A DNA stretch of 15,368 bases, from contig JALUXN010000103.1 of the NCBI GenBank assembly GCA_027018975.1, positions 1-15,368 on the forward strand. The letters run 5' to 3'. The position numbers were made by a program, and so were the translations under genes. Of the stretch, positions 6,858 through 13,856 are shown piece by piece. How positions within the stretch are numbered: the stretch's first letter is position 1; each line of letters begins with the position of its first letter. The notes under the pieces were generated by a model. It was not told the DNA's origin and did no database searches. It saw only the letters and a program-made list of their open reading frames with translations. This DNA comes from Mariprofundaceae bacterium (GTDB lineage: Bacteria; Pseudomonadota; Zetaproteobacteria; Mariprofundales; Mariprofundaceae).

Positions 6858-7850
6858 ATGCAGATTCCGATGATTCACCCCGAACAGAACCAGCCCTGCG
6901 CACTGCTGCAACCCTCCGGCTGTGGCGGACAGATGGAGGCTATCGCACGCTGGTTTGCACAGCGCCAGAACAGCGCACAAGCCGAAGCTTTGCACCCTGC
7001 GACCATTCTCTTCGCTGCCGACCACGGCGTGTATCTGGCCAAGCCGGAGCGCATCAGCACACGTATGCTGCTGGAGCGTGCCGTGGCACCCGATTCACTC
7101 ATTCGCGAGCTGGCCATGCAAGCCGATTGCGCGCTCCATTTTGTCGATGTCGGCGTTAAAGGCAGCCTAGCCGCGCTGGATGCCGTGGAGCACGCCAAGG
7201 TGCGCCGCGCCGGTAGTGCCGACATCCGCAGCGCAGCAGCCATGACGCAAGCCGACTACTGGGAAGCGGTGGGCATTGGCGAGACCATGGCCAAGCGCGC
7301 CATTCACAACGGAGCCAATCTGCTCGTCGCCGGCACTTTGGCGAGCGGCGACCGCGTCGCCGTGGCCGCACTGAGCGCCGCGTTGACCGGCCTGCCGCCG
7401 GAGGCAGTGCTTACCCCCGATGCAACAGATAGCACCAGCGACTACACACAGGATCTGATCGCTGTCGAACAGGCTCTCCAGCGCGCACAAGGCACCCCTT
7501 CGCACGATCTGCTGATGGCGCTGGGCGGTCTGGAGCTGGCAGCCGTGGCGGGTCTCTACCGCGCTGCGGCGCAGAGTGGTGTCCCGATATTGATCGACGG
7601 CCTTGCATCGGCAGCGGCCGCACTGGCGGCCAGCGCTTGGGATGTACGCATCACCGGCTGGATGCTGGCCAGCCATCTCTCCAATGACGGCGCGCATCGT
7701 GCGCTGCTTGATGAATTGGGCTTGGAGGCACTTGTGGAGTTGAAACATAGCGTCGATGGCGGCAAGGTCGCCACCCTGCTGCTGCCGATGTTACAGTCGG
7801 CCATTGCGCTACAGCACGGCTTAACCCGCATCGAAGCGCAGGCGACGTAG
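6858..7850 (+). CDS. Divergent CobT-like protein (nicotinate-nucleotide:base phosphoribosyltransferase fold)
   Basis: Canonical CobT transfers phosphoribose from nicotinate mononucleotide to dimethylbenzimidazole for the lower ligand of cobalamin. This 330-residue protein keeps the fold's landmarks: FAADHGVY (D55-H56), HFVDVGVKG, AAAMTQADYW, LMALGGLELAAVAGLYRAAA, GVPILIDGLASAAAALAA and ASHLSNDGAHRALL. Key motifs are altered. The usual GE(L/M)G(M/I)xNTT loop is GTLASGDRV (159-167). The C-terminal RLGEGxGAAL, which carries the catalytic glutamate, is replaced by SVDGGKVATLL (from S298). The ATG at 6858 has GGAG seven bases upstream. No other cobalamin genes or B12 riboswitch are visible. It may use another base, have another role, or be inactive. 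The stop codon lies inside a repeat shared with 11071-11108. Confidence 0.75.
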   Translation: MQIPMIHPEQNQPCALLQPSGCGGQMEAIARWFAQRQNSAQAEALHPATILFAADHGVYLAKPERISTRMLLERAVAPDSLIRELAMQADCALHFVDVGVKGSLAALDAVEHAKVRRAGSADIRSAAAMTQADYWEAVGIGETMAKRAIHNGANLLVAGTLASGDRVAVAALSAALTGLPPEAVLTPDATDSTSDYTQDLIAVEQALQRAQGTPSHDLLMALGGLELAAVAGLYRAAAQSGVPILIDGLASAAAALAASAWDVRITGWMLASHLSNDGAHRALLDELGLEALVELKHSVDGGKVATLLLPMLQSAIALQHGLTRIEAQAT

Positions 7851-7878
7851 TCGCTTTGCGAACACCCAACGATTGAGT
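7842..7878 (+). repeat. Left copy of a long inverted repeat flanking the M48-sppA pair
   Basis: Bases 7850-7878 match the reverse complement of 11071-11099 at 28 of 29 positions; a shared core is GCGAACACCCAACGATTGAG. Just before it, GCGAC-GTA-GTCGC (7842-7854) forms a small hairpin that contains the cobT-like stop codon, and the right copy has an equivalent GCGAC-CTGA-GTCGC. The copy ends 22 bases before the protease ATG. Confidence 0.85.
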
Positions 7879-7899
7879 GACAAAACAGTTAGGATACCT

Positions 7900-9180
7900 A
7901 TGGATCATACCGCTATTGTCACAGGTTGGAGCTGCCTTGTGCTCACGCTGGCCACACTGGCCACGCTGATCGGACTCCACCTGAACCGGCGCCAACAGCG
8001 CGCGGTGATGGATCACCGCAACGCGGTGCCACACCCCTTTGTCGAGCAGATTTCACTGGCGGCACACCAGAAAGCAGCCGATTATACACACGCGAAACTG
8101 GCCGTGGATCACCGCGAACAGCTGCTTTCGCTGGCACTCTTGTATGCTTGGACACTGGGCGGCGGCCTTGAGTTGCTCGATCATCTGCTTGCCAGATGGG
8201 CGTTACCGCTGCCGTGGCACGGCGTGCTGTTCCTGCTGCTCTTTTTCATCATCCAACAGCTGCTGGAGCTGCCGCTGGATCTCTATCGCACTTTCCGCGT
8301 CGAGGCGCGCTTCGGATTCAACAAGATGACCCTGCCGCTCTATTGCAGCGATATGTTCAAACAACTGCTGTTGATGATCCTCTTCGGAGCGCCGTTGGCG
8401 TGGGTAATGTTGACACTGATGCAGCGCGCCGGCGCCTACTGGTGGCTGGATGCGTGGCTGGTCTGGAGCGCCTTCAGCCTGCTGATGATCTGGCTCTTTC
8501 CAACATGGATCGCGCCGCTGTTCAACACCTTCTCACCACTGCCGGCGGGCGAAATGAAAACACGCATTGAGGCGCTGTTGGCGCGCTGTGGCTTTGAGAG
8601 CAATGGTCTGTTTGTGATGGACGGCTCCCGTCGTTCCAGCCACGGCAACGCCTACTTTACCGGTCTTGGCCGTGCCAAACGGATTGTCTTTTTTGATACA
8701 CTGCTTAAGCAGTTGACGCCCCTCGAGGCCGAGGCGGTGCTGGCTCATGAACTGGGGCATTTTCATCATGGCCATGTCAAAAAGCGGATCGTGGTGATGC
8801 TGCTTGCTTCTCTGCTCGGCTTTATGCTGCTGGGTTGGCTGACGACGACCACGTGGTTTTATACGGGGCTTGGACTCTCTACTCCCTCACCGCATGCAGC
8901 ACTGGCGCTCTTTATGTTGGTACTGCCTGTCTTCACCTTCATCCTGCATCCGCTGATGAACTATTTTTCGCGTCAAAATGAGTTTGAGGCCGATGCGTAT
9001 GCCATCGCACATAGCAGTGGCGATGCACTCGTCTCGGCGCTGGTGAAGCTGTATGCAGACAACGCCAGCACCCTCACGCCCGATCCGCTCTACTCCGCCT
9101 GGCACGATTCACACCCGCCGGCATCAGTGCGCATTCGGCATATCCAAGACAACCCACATGTGCCCGCAAGGACAGCTTAA
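7900..9180 (+). CDS. Ste24/CaaX-prenyl-protease-type M48 membrane metalloprotease
   Basis: A 426-residue integral-membrane zinc protease of peptidase family M48, Ste24 branch. There is one N-terminal transmembrane segment and several more around residues 70-210 and 290-355. The catalytic HELGH is H283-E284-H287, and the third zinc ligand is E361 in EFEAD (361-365). Ste24 hallmarks are GSRRSSHGNAYFTG and PDPLYSAWHDSHPPASVRI. Bacterial members lack prenylated substrates and are thought to act in membrane protein quality control. I chose the ATG at 7900, preceded by TAGGAT. An in-frame TTG at 7873 would place the start inside the flanking repeat and has no ribosome-binding site. Its stop is one base before the sppA start. 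Confidence 0.93.
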   Translation: MDHTAIVTGWSCLVLTLATLATLIGLHLNRRQQRAVMDHRNAVPHPFVEQISLAAHQKAADYTHAKLAVDHREQLLSLALLYAWTLGGGLELLDHLLARWALPLPWHGVLFLLLFFIIQQLLELPLDLYRTFRVEARFGFNKMTLPLYCSDMFKQLLLMILFGAPLAWVMLTLMQRAGAYWWLDAWLVWSAFSLLMIWLFPTWIAPLFNTFSPLPAGEMKTRIEALLARCGFESNGLFVMDGSRRSSHGNAYFTGLGRAKRIVFFDTLLKQLTPLEAEAVLAHELGHFHHGHVKKRIVVMLLASLLGFMLLGWLTTTTWFYTGLGLSTPSPHAALALFMLVLPVFTFILHPLMNYFSRQNEFEADAYAIAHSSGDALVSALVKLYADNASTLTPDPLYSAWHDSHPPASVRIRHIQDNPHVPARTA

Positions 9181-9181
9181 T

Positions 9182-11035
9182 ATGCGACGACTATTTTCGA
9201 TGATTCTACAAGCCTTTACTCTGTTGCGACGTTTTACACTGAATCTGATCTTTGTGGCGCTGTTGCTGGTCGGTGTGTCACTGTTGATGAGTGAGCAGGT
9301 GGATGTGCCGGCGCAGGCTGTGCTGGTGGTGGCGCCCCACGGCGCGCTGGTCGAACAGCTGGAGCTGCCATCCCCCGCCTCGCTGCCCGCGCTCAATCTG
9401 AACGCTCCGCAGCAGACCGATCTGCACCGCCTGATCCGCACCATTCACACGGCTGCCAACGATCCGCGCATTCGTATGATGTTGCTGAAACCGGGCGATA
9501 TGGCCGACAGTTCGCTGACCAAGCTGCAGATGGTACGTCGCGCACTGGCTGACTTTCGCGCCACCGGTAAGCCGGTGCTGGCGGTGGGCGACAACTACAG
9601 CCAGTCGCAATACTATCTGGCCGCGGCAGCCAATCGCGTGCTGCTCTCGCCGATGGGCGTGGTGGAGCTGAAGGGCTTTGCCATCTATCGCCACTACATC
9701 AAAGATGCACTCGACAAGCTGGGCATCGAGATGGCGGTATTTCGCGCCGGCAAATACAAGTCGGCCATTGAGCCGTTGCTGCGCAATGATATGTCGCCGG
9801 CTGACCGCGAAGCGAATCGTGCGCTGCTCGATGTGCTCTGGTCTGCCTACAAGCGGGATGTTGCCGCCATGCGAGGCTTGAACAGCGACCGCATCCAGAC
9901 ACTCAGTGATCATCCGGATAGCTATATCCAGCGCTACCTCGGAGATACCGCGGCAGCGGCCAAGGCGGTCGGGTTGGTCGATGATGTGGTGGATAGCGAT
10001 GCCATCGACACACAGATCAACGCCATGTTGAACAGCAAACAAGGCACAGGCTGGCAAAAAATAGCGCTCGCCGACTACGCGCGCGCAGTTGCAGCAGATC
10101 ATTCGGCAGCGCAGACGCAAGAGGATGCGATTGGCATCATCACCGCCACGGGTGTCATCGCCGGCGGCAAACAACCGGCCGGCGCCATCGGCAGCAGCAC
10201 CATGATCGATCTGCTGCAGCAGGCTGAAACTGATGACCATATCAAGGCGGTGGTGCTGCGCATCGACAGCCCCGGCGGCAGCGCACAGGCCTCGGATAAG
10301 ATTCGTCGCGCCCTCATGCATCTGCGCCAAGCCGGCAAGCCGGTGGTGGTCTCCATGGGGAGCATGGCGGCATCCGGCGGCTATTGGATCGCCTCAGCCG
10401 CTGACCAGATCTGGGCCGCACCGACAACCATCACCGGCTCGATCGGCGCCTTCGGCGTGCTGCCACAACTGCACCGTGGCCTGGAAAAACTCGGTATCCA
10501 TAGCGATGGCGTAGCCACCGCGGCGCTCGCCGGCGGTATCCAGCCGGACCGCCCGCTGCCGCCAGCTTTGCACAAGGTTTTGCGTCTGGCGATGGATCAC
10601 ATCTACCACCGTTTTCTTCAGGTGGTCGCTGAGGGACGCCATCTGCCGATGCAGCAGGTGGCGGAGATTGCCCAGGGGCGCGTCTGGTCGGGATGGGATG
10701 CCAAACGTCTGGGCTTGGTCGATCAACTGGGCACACTGGATCAAGCGGTGGCGGCAGCAGCAAAACTGGCAGGGGTGGCGCCACACTTCCAGCGTCGCAC
10801 ACTGCAGCCGGAACGGACACTCAAAGAGCAGCTGTTGCAGGAGCTGCTTGGCAGTCGTGAAACGCGCCTCGCGATCCAGCAGTTCACCATGCTGATGGGC
10901 AACACGCCCCGCTCCGGTCTGGCGCTGGCCAGTCAGACGCTGAAACGCGCGATACCTGCGCTCAGCACGCTGTTTATGCCGGGGCAGAAGCAGCTCCAAC
11001 TGCTGACCCTCTGTGACTTGATGGTGGTGGAGTAA
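9182..11035 (+). CDS. sppA: SppA, signal peptide peptidase / protease IV (long form)
   Basis: A membrane-anchored serine protease of family S49 that degrades cleaved signal peptides at the inner membrane. At 617 residues it is the tandem two-domain form, close to the 618 residues of E. coli SppA. A membrane anchor spans about residues 17-36 (LNLIFVALLLVGVSLLM). The Ser-Lys dyad is split between the two halves: K193 in AGKYKSAIEPL and S398 in SMAASGGYWIAS. VLRIDSPGGSAQASD and TTITGSIGAFGVLPQL are typical. The reading frame is open farther upstream, but ATG 9182 has AAGGA nine bases ahead, follows the protease stop by one base and yields the anchor at the right place. It is probably cotranscribed with the M48 protease. 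Confidence 0.95.
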   Translation: MRRLFSMILQAFTLLRRFTLNLIFVALLLVGVSLLMSEQVDVPAQAVLVVAPHGALVEQLELPSPASLPALNLNAPQQTDLHRLIRTIHTAANDPRIRMMLLKPGDMADSSLTKLQMVRRALADFRATGKPVLAVGDNYSQSQYYLAAAANRVLLSPMGVVELKGFAIYRHYIKDALDKLGIEMAVFRAGKYKSAIEPLLRNDMSPADREANRALLDVLWSAYKRDVAAMRGLNSDRIQTLSDHPDSYIQRYLGDTAAAAKAVGLVDDVVDSDAIDTQINAMLNSKQGTGWQKIALADYARAVAADHSAAQTQEDAIGIITATGVIAGGKQPAGAIGSSTMIDLLQQAETDDHIKAVVLRIDSPGGSAQASDKIRRALMHLRQAGKPVVVSMGSMAASGGYWIASAADQIWAAPTTITGSIGAFGVLPQLHRGLEKLGIHSDGVATAALAGGIQPDRPLPPALHKVLRLAMDHIYHRFLQVVAEGRHLPMQQVAEIAQGRVWSGWDAKRLGLVDQLGTLDQAVAAAAKLAGVAPHFQRRTLQPERTLKEQLLQELLGSRETRLAIQQFTMLMGNTPRSGLALASQTLKRAIPALSTLFMPGQKQLQLLTLCDLMVVE

Positions 11036-11042
11036 CCACTGC

Positions 11043-11065
11043 ATGGTTCCATCGGAGAGGACCAT
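11043..11065 (+). terminator. Possible weak terminator hairpin after sppA
   Basis: ATGGTTCC (11043-11050) and GGACCAT (11059-11065) pair in a 7-base stem with one bulged T and an 8-base loop, starting seven bases after the sppA stop. There is no U-rich run after it, so intrinsic termination is doubtful; it may instead be a 3' end-stabilising hairpin. Confidence 0.25.
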
Positions 11066-11070
11066 TTGCT

Positions 11071-11108
11071 ACTCAATCGTTGGGTGTTCGCAATGCGACC
11101 TGAGTCGC
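11071..11108 (-). repeat. Right copy of the long inverted repeat flanking the M48-sppA pair
   Basis: The reverse complement of 11071-11099 matches 7850-7878 at 28 of 29 positions. The match extends through the small hairpin GCGAC-CTGA-GTCGC (11095-11108), whose arms equal those at 7842-7854. The copy lies in the 156-base gap between sppA and the HDOD gene and abuts a second repeat at 11108. Confidence 0.85.
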
Positions 11109-11144
11109 TATTCAGATCACCATGGTTTGTTCGATAGATGAACA
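11108..11144. repeat. Short copy of the palindromic intergenic element
   Basis: Bases 11111-11137 share TTCAG, CCATGGT and TGTTCGATAG in the same order and spacing as 2761-2788, about 24 of 28 positions with one gap. The copy is bounded by imperfect inverted ends, CTATTCA and TGAACAG, and contains the perfect palindrome ACCATGGT (11119-11126). It looks like an internally deleted version of the 117-base element. The remaining gap (11145-11191) shows no clear promoter. Confidence 0.6.
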
Positions 11145-11191
11145 GCCGTGGCGCTGCTTGGATTTGGCAGCACGCTTGTTAGTATCCGCAC

Positions 11192-12001
11192 ATGCAAGAT
11201 TCTGTCTTCGACCGCGACTCCACCATCGAGCTGCTGAAATTCAGCGATGACCTGCCGTCACTACCCGATCGATTCATCAAAATCCAGAATATTGTGCAGG
11301 ATCCCAACGCTGGTGCAGATGACCTGACTGCCGTTATTCGCAGCGATCAAGCCACCTCCGCGATGATCCTGAAGATTGCCAACTCCGCCGCCTACAACCC
11401 TACCCACACCCCCATCGGCGAACTCTCCAAAGCCATTGCCCGTCTCGGCTCCAAAGAGACAACCCATATCGCCAGCGCCATGTCGCTGATGTACGGGCTG
11501 GTACTGCCCACCGGCATGGCCAATATCCGTGCCTTCTGGACGCACGCCTTCGCTGTCGCCACTGTCGCCGAGACACTGGCCAAGCAGATTGATCCGGCGC
11601 AGCAACAGTGCCGCCATGAGCGCATCTTTATGATGGGGCTGCTGCACGATATCGGACGCGCCGCGCTCGGCATGCGCGTTGATTTCTCCTACTTTGAACA
11701 TGAGACGGGTCACCTGCGTGGCGACGAACTGATCGCTGCAGAACGCGAACGCTACGGCCTCGACCATGCGGAGGCCGGCGCCATGCTGCTGCAACTGTGG
11801 CTCTTCCCCGACGATCTCTGCGAGGGTGTCGCCAACCACCATAAGGAGGATGCAGAGAGTCTGTTGGCGCGCGCCTGTTTCCTTGCCAACGAGTTCGCCA
11901 ACGCACACATCTCCAATCAAACACCGTTTGACCAGATCCCTGAAACCGTAAAGCAGGCGCTCACTGAGCACCCTGTTGACTCCGCCCGACTCATCCTGTG
12001 A
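11192..12001 (+). CDS. HDOD-domain signalling protein
   Basis: A 269-residue protein consisting almost entirely of one HDOD domain. The opening LKFSDDLPSLPDRFIKIQNIVQDP, then IRSDQATSAMILKIANSAAYNP and AIARLGSKETTHIA are standard for the family. The HD-like pair is H152-D153 in GLLHDIGRAALG, with further histidines H118, H192 and H216/H217. The late aspartate found in active HD phosphohydrolases appears as Asn (FLANEFAN), so catalysis is doubtful. HDOD proteins usually act as regulatory or scaffolding modules in motility, biofilm, stress or cyclic-di-GMP signalling. No associated GGDEF, EAL, kinase or receiver domain is fused. The ATG at 11192 lacks an obvious ribosome-binding site. The gene stands between the repeat cluster and the CLC gene. 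Confidence 0.88.
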   Translation: MQDSVFDRDSTIELLKFSDDLPSLPDRFIKIQNIVQDPNAGADDLTAVIRSDQATSAMILKIANSAAYNPTHTPIGELSKAIARLGSKETTHIASAMSLMYGLVLPTGMANIRAFWTHAFAVATVAETLAKQIDPAQQQCRHERIFMMGLLHDIGRAALGMRVDFSYFEHETGHLRGDELIAAERERYGLDHAEAGAMLLQLWLFPDDLCEGVANHHKEDAESLLARACFLANEFANAHISNQTPFDQIPETVKQALTEHPVDSARLIL

Positions 12002-12065
12002 TCGCCCGCCGCGTGTGGGTTGACGCTGTGTATGACAGTTGGCCGATCGCATACGGTAAACGCCC

Positions 12066-13856
12066 ATGCTGAGCCGCCTGCGCGACAGCCACACCCGGGC
12101 ACTGGCCTGGACACGCGAGCAGGATACGCTCTACATGGTGCTGCTGGCGGTGGTGGTGGGTGTGCTCTCCGGTTATGTGGCACTGCTGCTGCGTTTTATG
12201 ATCGAGTGGGTGAGCCTCTTCTGGACCGGTGAGCGGCGCTGGGAATTGGTGATGACTACCCTGCCTTGGTATATCTATCTGCTTGCACCGACATTGACTG
12301 GTCTGCTGGTCGGCTGGATCGCCATGCGCTGCCTGCCCAACGGTGAGCTGCGCGATGTCGCCGGTGTGCTGGCCGATATGGTGCAGCGCAAAGGGCGCAT
12401 CCACCCCCGCCAACTCGGCACCGAAACAGTCGGTTCGGCACTGGCGATGGGCGGTGGCGCCAGTCTCGGGCGCGAGGGGCCGACGGTGGCGCTCGGTGCG
12501 CTGCTCGCCTCGGAGATCGGCCAGCGGCTCGGTTTGACCGAACAGCAGCTGCGCATTTTGATCGGCTGTGGCGCGGCGGCCGGTATCGCCGCCTCCTTCA
12601 ATACGCCGATGGCCGGCGCCCTGTTCGCGCTGGAGGTGATCCTCGCCGACTACGCCATCGCCACCTTCAGCCCGATTGTGATCGCCTCGGTCTTGGCCAC
12701 GGTGATCGCCCGCTCCGAGCTGGGCAACTACCCCGCTTTTACCGTGCCGGAGTACCATCTGATCAGCGCCTGGGAGATCCCCTCCTATGTGATCATCGGT
12801 GCCATCTGCGGTTTGGTGGCCACTCTGTTGATCAAAATGCTCACCCCCACACGCCACTGGCTGAGCGCGCTGATCCCCGATCGGCGATTGCGTCCGGCGG
12901 CGGTCGGTTTTGTGGTCGGCTTGATCGGCATGGTGTTGCCGCAGGTGATGTCGATCGGTTACGGCATTGTCGAAGATATGATGCTCGAACGCATTCAGCC
13001 GCAAGTGCTCGATATGATGCTGCCAATGGCGCTCTTTCTGGCGTTGATTCTGGTCGGCAAATTCCTTGCCACGCTGCTCTGCTCGGCCGGCGGTTTTCCC
13101 GGTGGCCTGTTTGGCCCGGTGATGTTTCTCGGCGCGGTGGTGGGCGCTTTTTTCGGCGATATTGCGCATGCGATCTCGCCGGCATATTCCGAAAGTTACG
13201 GCGCCTACGCGCTGGTCGCCTGCGGCGCCTTGACGGCGGCTGCGCTGCAGGCACCGCTGACGGTGATGTTGATCGTCTTCGAGATGACCGGCGATTACCA
13301 CATCATGCTGCCGCTGATGGTCGCCTGCAGTGTGGCGACGCTGGTGACGCGTGGCTTTGGCCGCACCTCCGTCTTCACCGAGGCGCTGGAGGAGCGCGGC
13401 ATCGATGCGCAGTGGGGGCTGGAGCAGGCGTGGATGCGGGCGGTGTCGATTCGCAATATCCCGTGGCGCTCTATTCCGGCGGTGCCGGCGCAGGCGCGGC
13501 TGAAAGAGCTGAAGGCGACCTACACCGCCTCCGGCAAGGGGTGCGTGCAGGTGGTCGATGACGAGGGGATGATGATCGGCATCGTCACTTTCGCCGACCT
13601 GCAGGAGTATCTGATCGATCCGGCGCTCGATCAGATTGTCGTCGCCAGCGAGGTGGCCAACCGCCGGGTAAGAACCATCGCGGAAACGGATAACCTGCTC
13701 ACCGCCATCCATATCTTCGACCGCGAAGAGTTCGAGCAGATGCCGGTGGTGGCCAGCGATAACCCGCGCAAAGTGCTCGGCATGCTCTCGCGCAACGCGG
13801 TCTTTTCGACCTACCACAAGCTGATTGTGAAACATGGCGAGGCGGCGCGTGCCTGA
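12066..13856 (+). CDS. CLC-family chloride channel/transporter with C-terminal CBS pair
   Basis: A 596-residue inner-membrane anion transport protein. The CLC membrane domain covers about residues 20-440 and is followed by two CBS domains (about 460-515 and 525-585) that commonly bind adenine nucleotides and regulate gating. The gating glutamate is present: E137 in GREGPT. The GxFxP-type filter is GGLFGP (346-351), and the helix pair motif is GAAAGIAASFNTPMAG. The first filter segment, GSGIP in E. coli ClcA, reads NGELR (92-96). The central tyrosine aligns with F437, and the position of the internal proton glutamate aligns with V191 (ALEVIL). These features suggest uncoupled or atypical transport. 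The ATG lacks a strong ribosome-binding site. The stop overlaps the helicase start by 8 bases. Confidence 0.92.
   Translation: MLSRLRDSHTRALAWTREQDTLYMVLLAVVVGVLSGYVALLLRFMIEWVSLFWTGERRWELVMTTLPWYIYLLAPTLTGLLVGWIAMRCLPNGELRDVAGVLADMVQRKGRIHPRQLGTETVGSALAMGGGASLGREGPTVALGALLASEIGQRLGLTEQQLRILIGCGAAAGIAASFNTPMAGALFALEVILADYAIATFSPIVIASVLATVIARSELGNYPAFTVPEYHLISAWEIPSYVIIGAICGLVATLLIKMLTPTRHWLSALIPDRRLRPAAVGFVVGLIGMVLPQVMSIGYGIVEDMMLERIQPQVLDMMLPMALFLALILVGKFLATLLCSAGGFPGGLFGPVMFLGAVVGAFFGDIAHAISPAYSESYGAYALVACGALTAAALQAPLTVMLIVFEMTGDYHIMLPLMVACSVATLVTRGFGRTSVFTEALEERGIDAQWGLEQAWMRAVSIRNIPWRSIPAVPAQARLKELKATYTASGKGCVQVVDDEGMMIGIVTFADLQEYLIDPALDQIVVASEVANRRVRTIAETDNLLTAIHIFDREEFEQMPVVASDNPRKVLGMLSRNAVFSTYHKLIVKHGEAARA

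Noticed and set aside
7873..7899. TTG start that would extend the M48 protease by nine residues
   Set aside because: It lies inside the flanking repeat with no ribosome-binding site; the ATG at 7900 has TAGGAT at a suitable distance.
9278..10330. A 350-residue open frame antisense to sppA
   Set aside because: It mirrors the SppA codons, shows no domain, and has a His- and Gln-rich composition typical of shadows.
7842..11144. CRISPR or insertion sequence reading of the repeats
   Set aside because: There are only two copies of each repeat with no regular spacing, the enclosed genes are ordinary proteases, and no transposase or Cas gene is present.
12020..12055. TTGACG as a -35 box for the CLC gene
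   Set aside because: No acceptable -10 hexamer occurs 15-19 bases downstream, so a promoter call is not supported.
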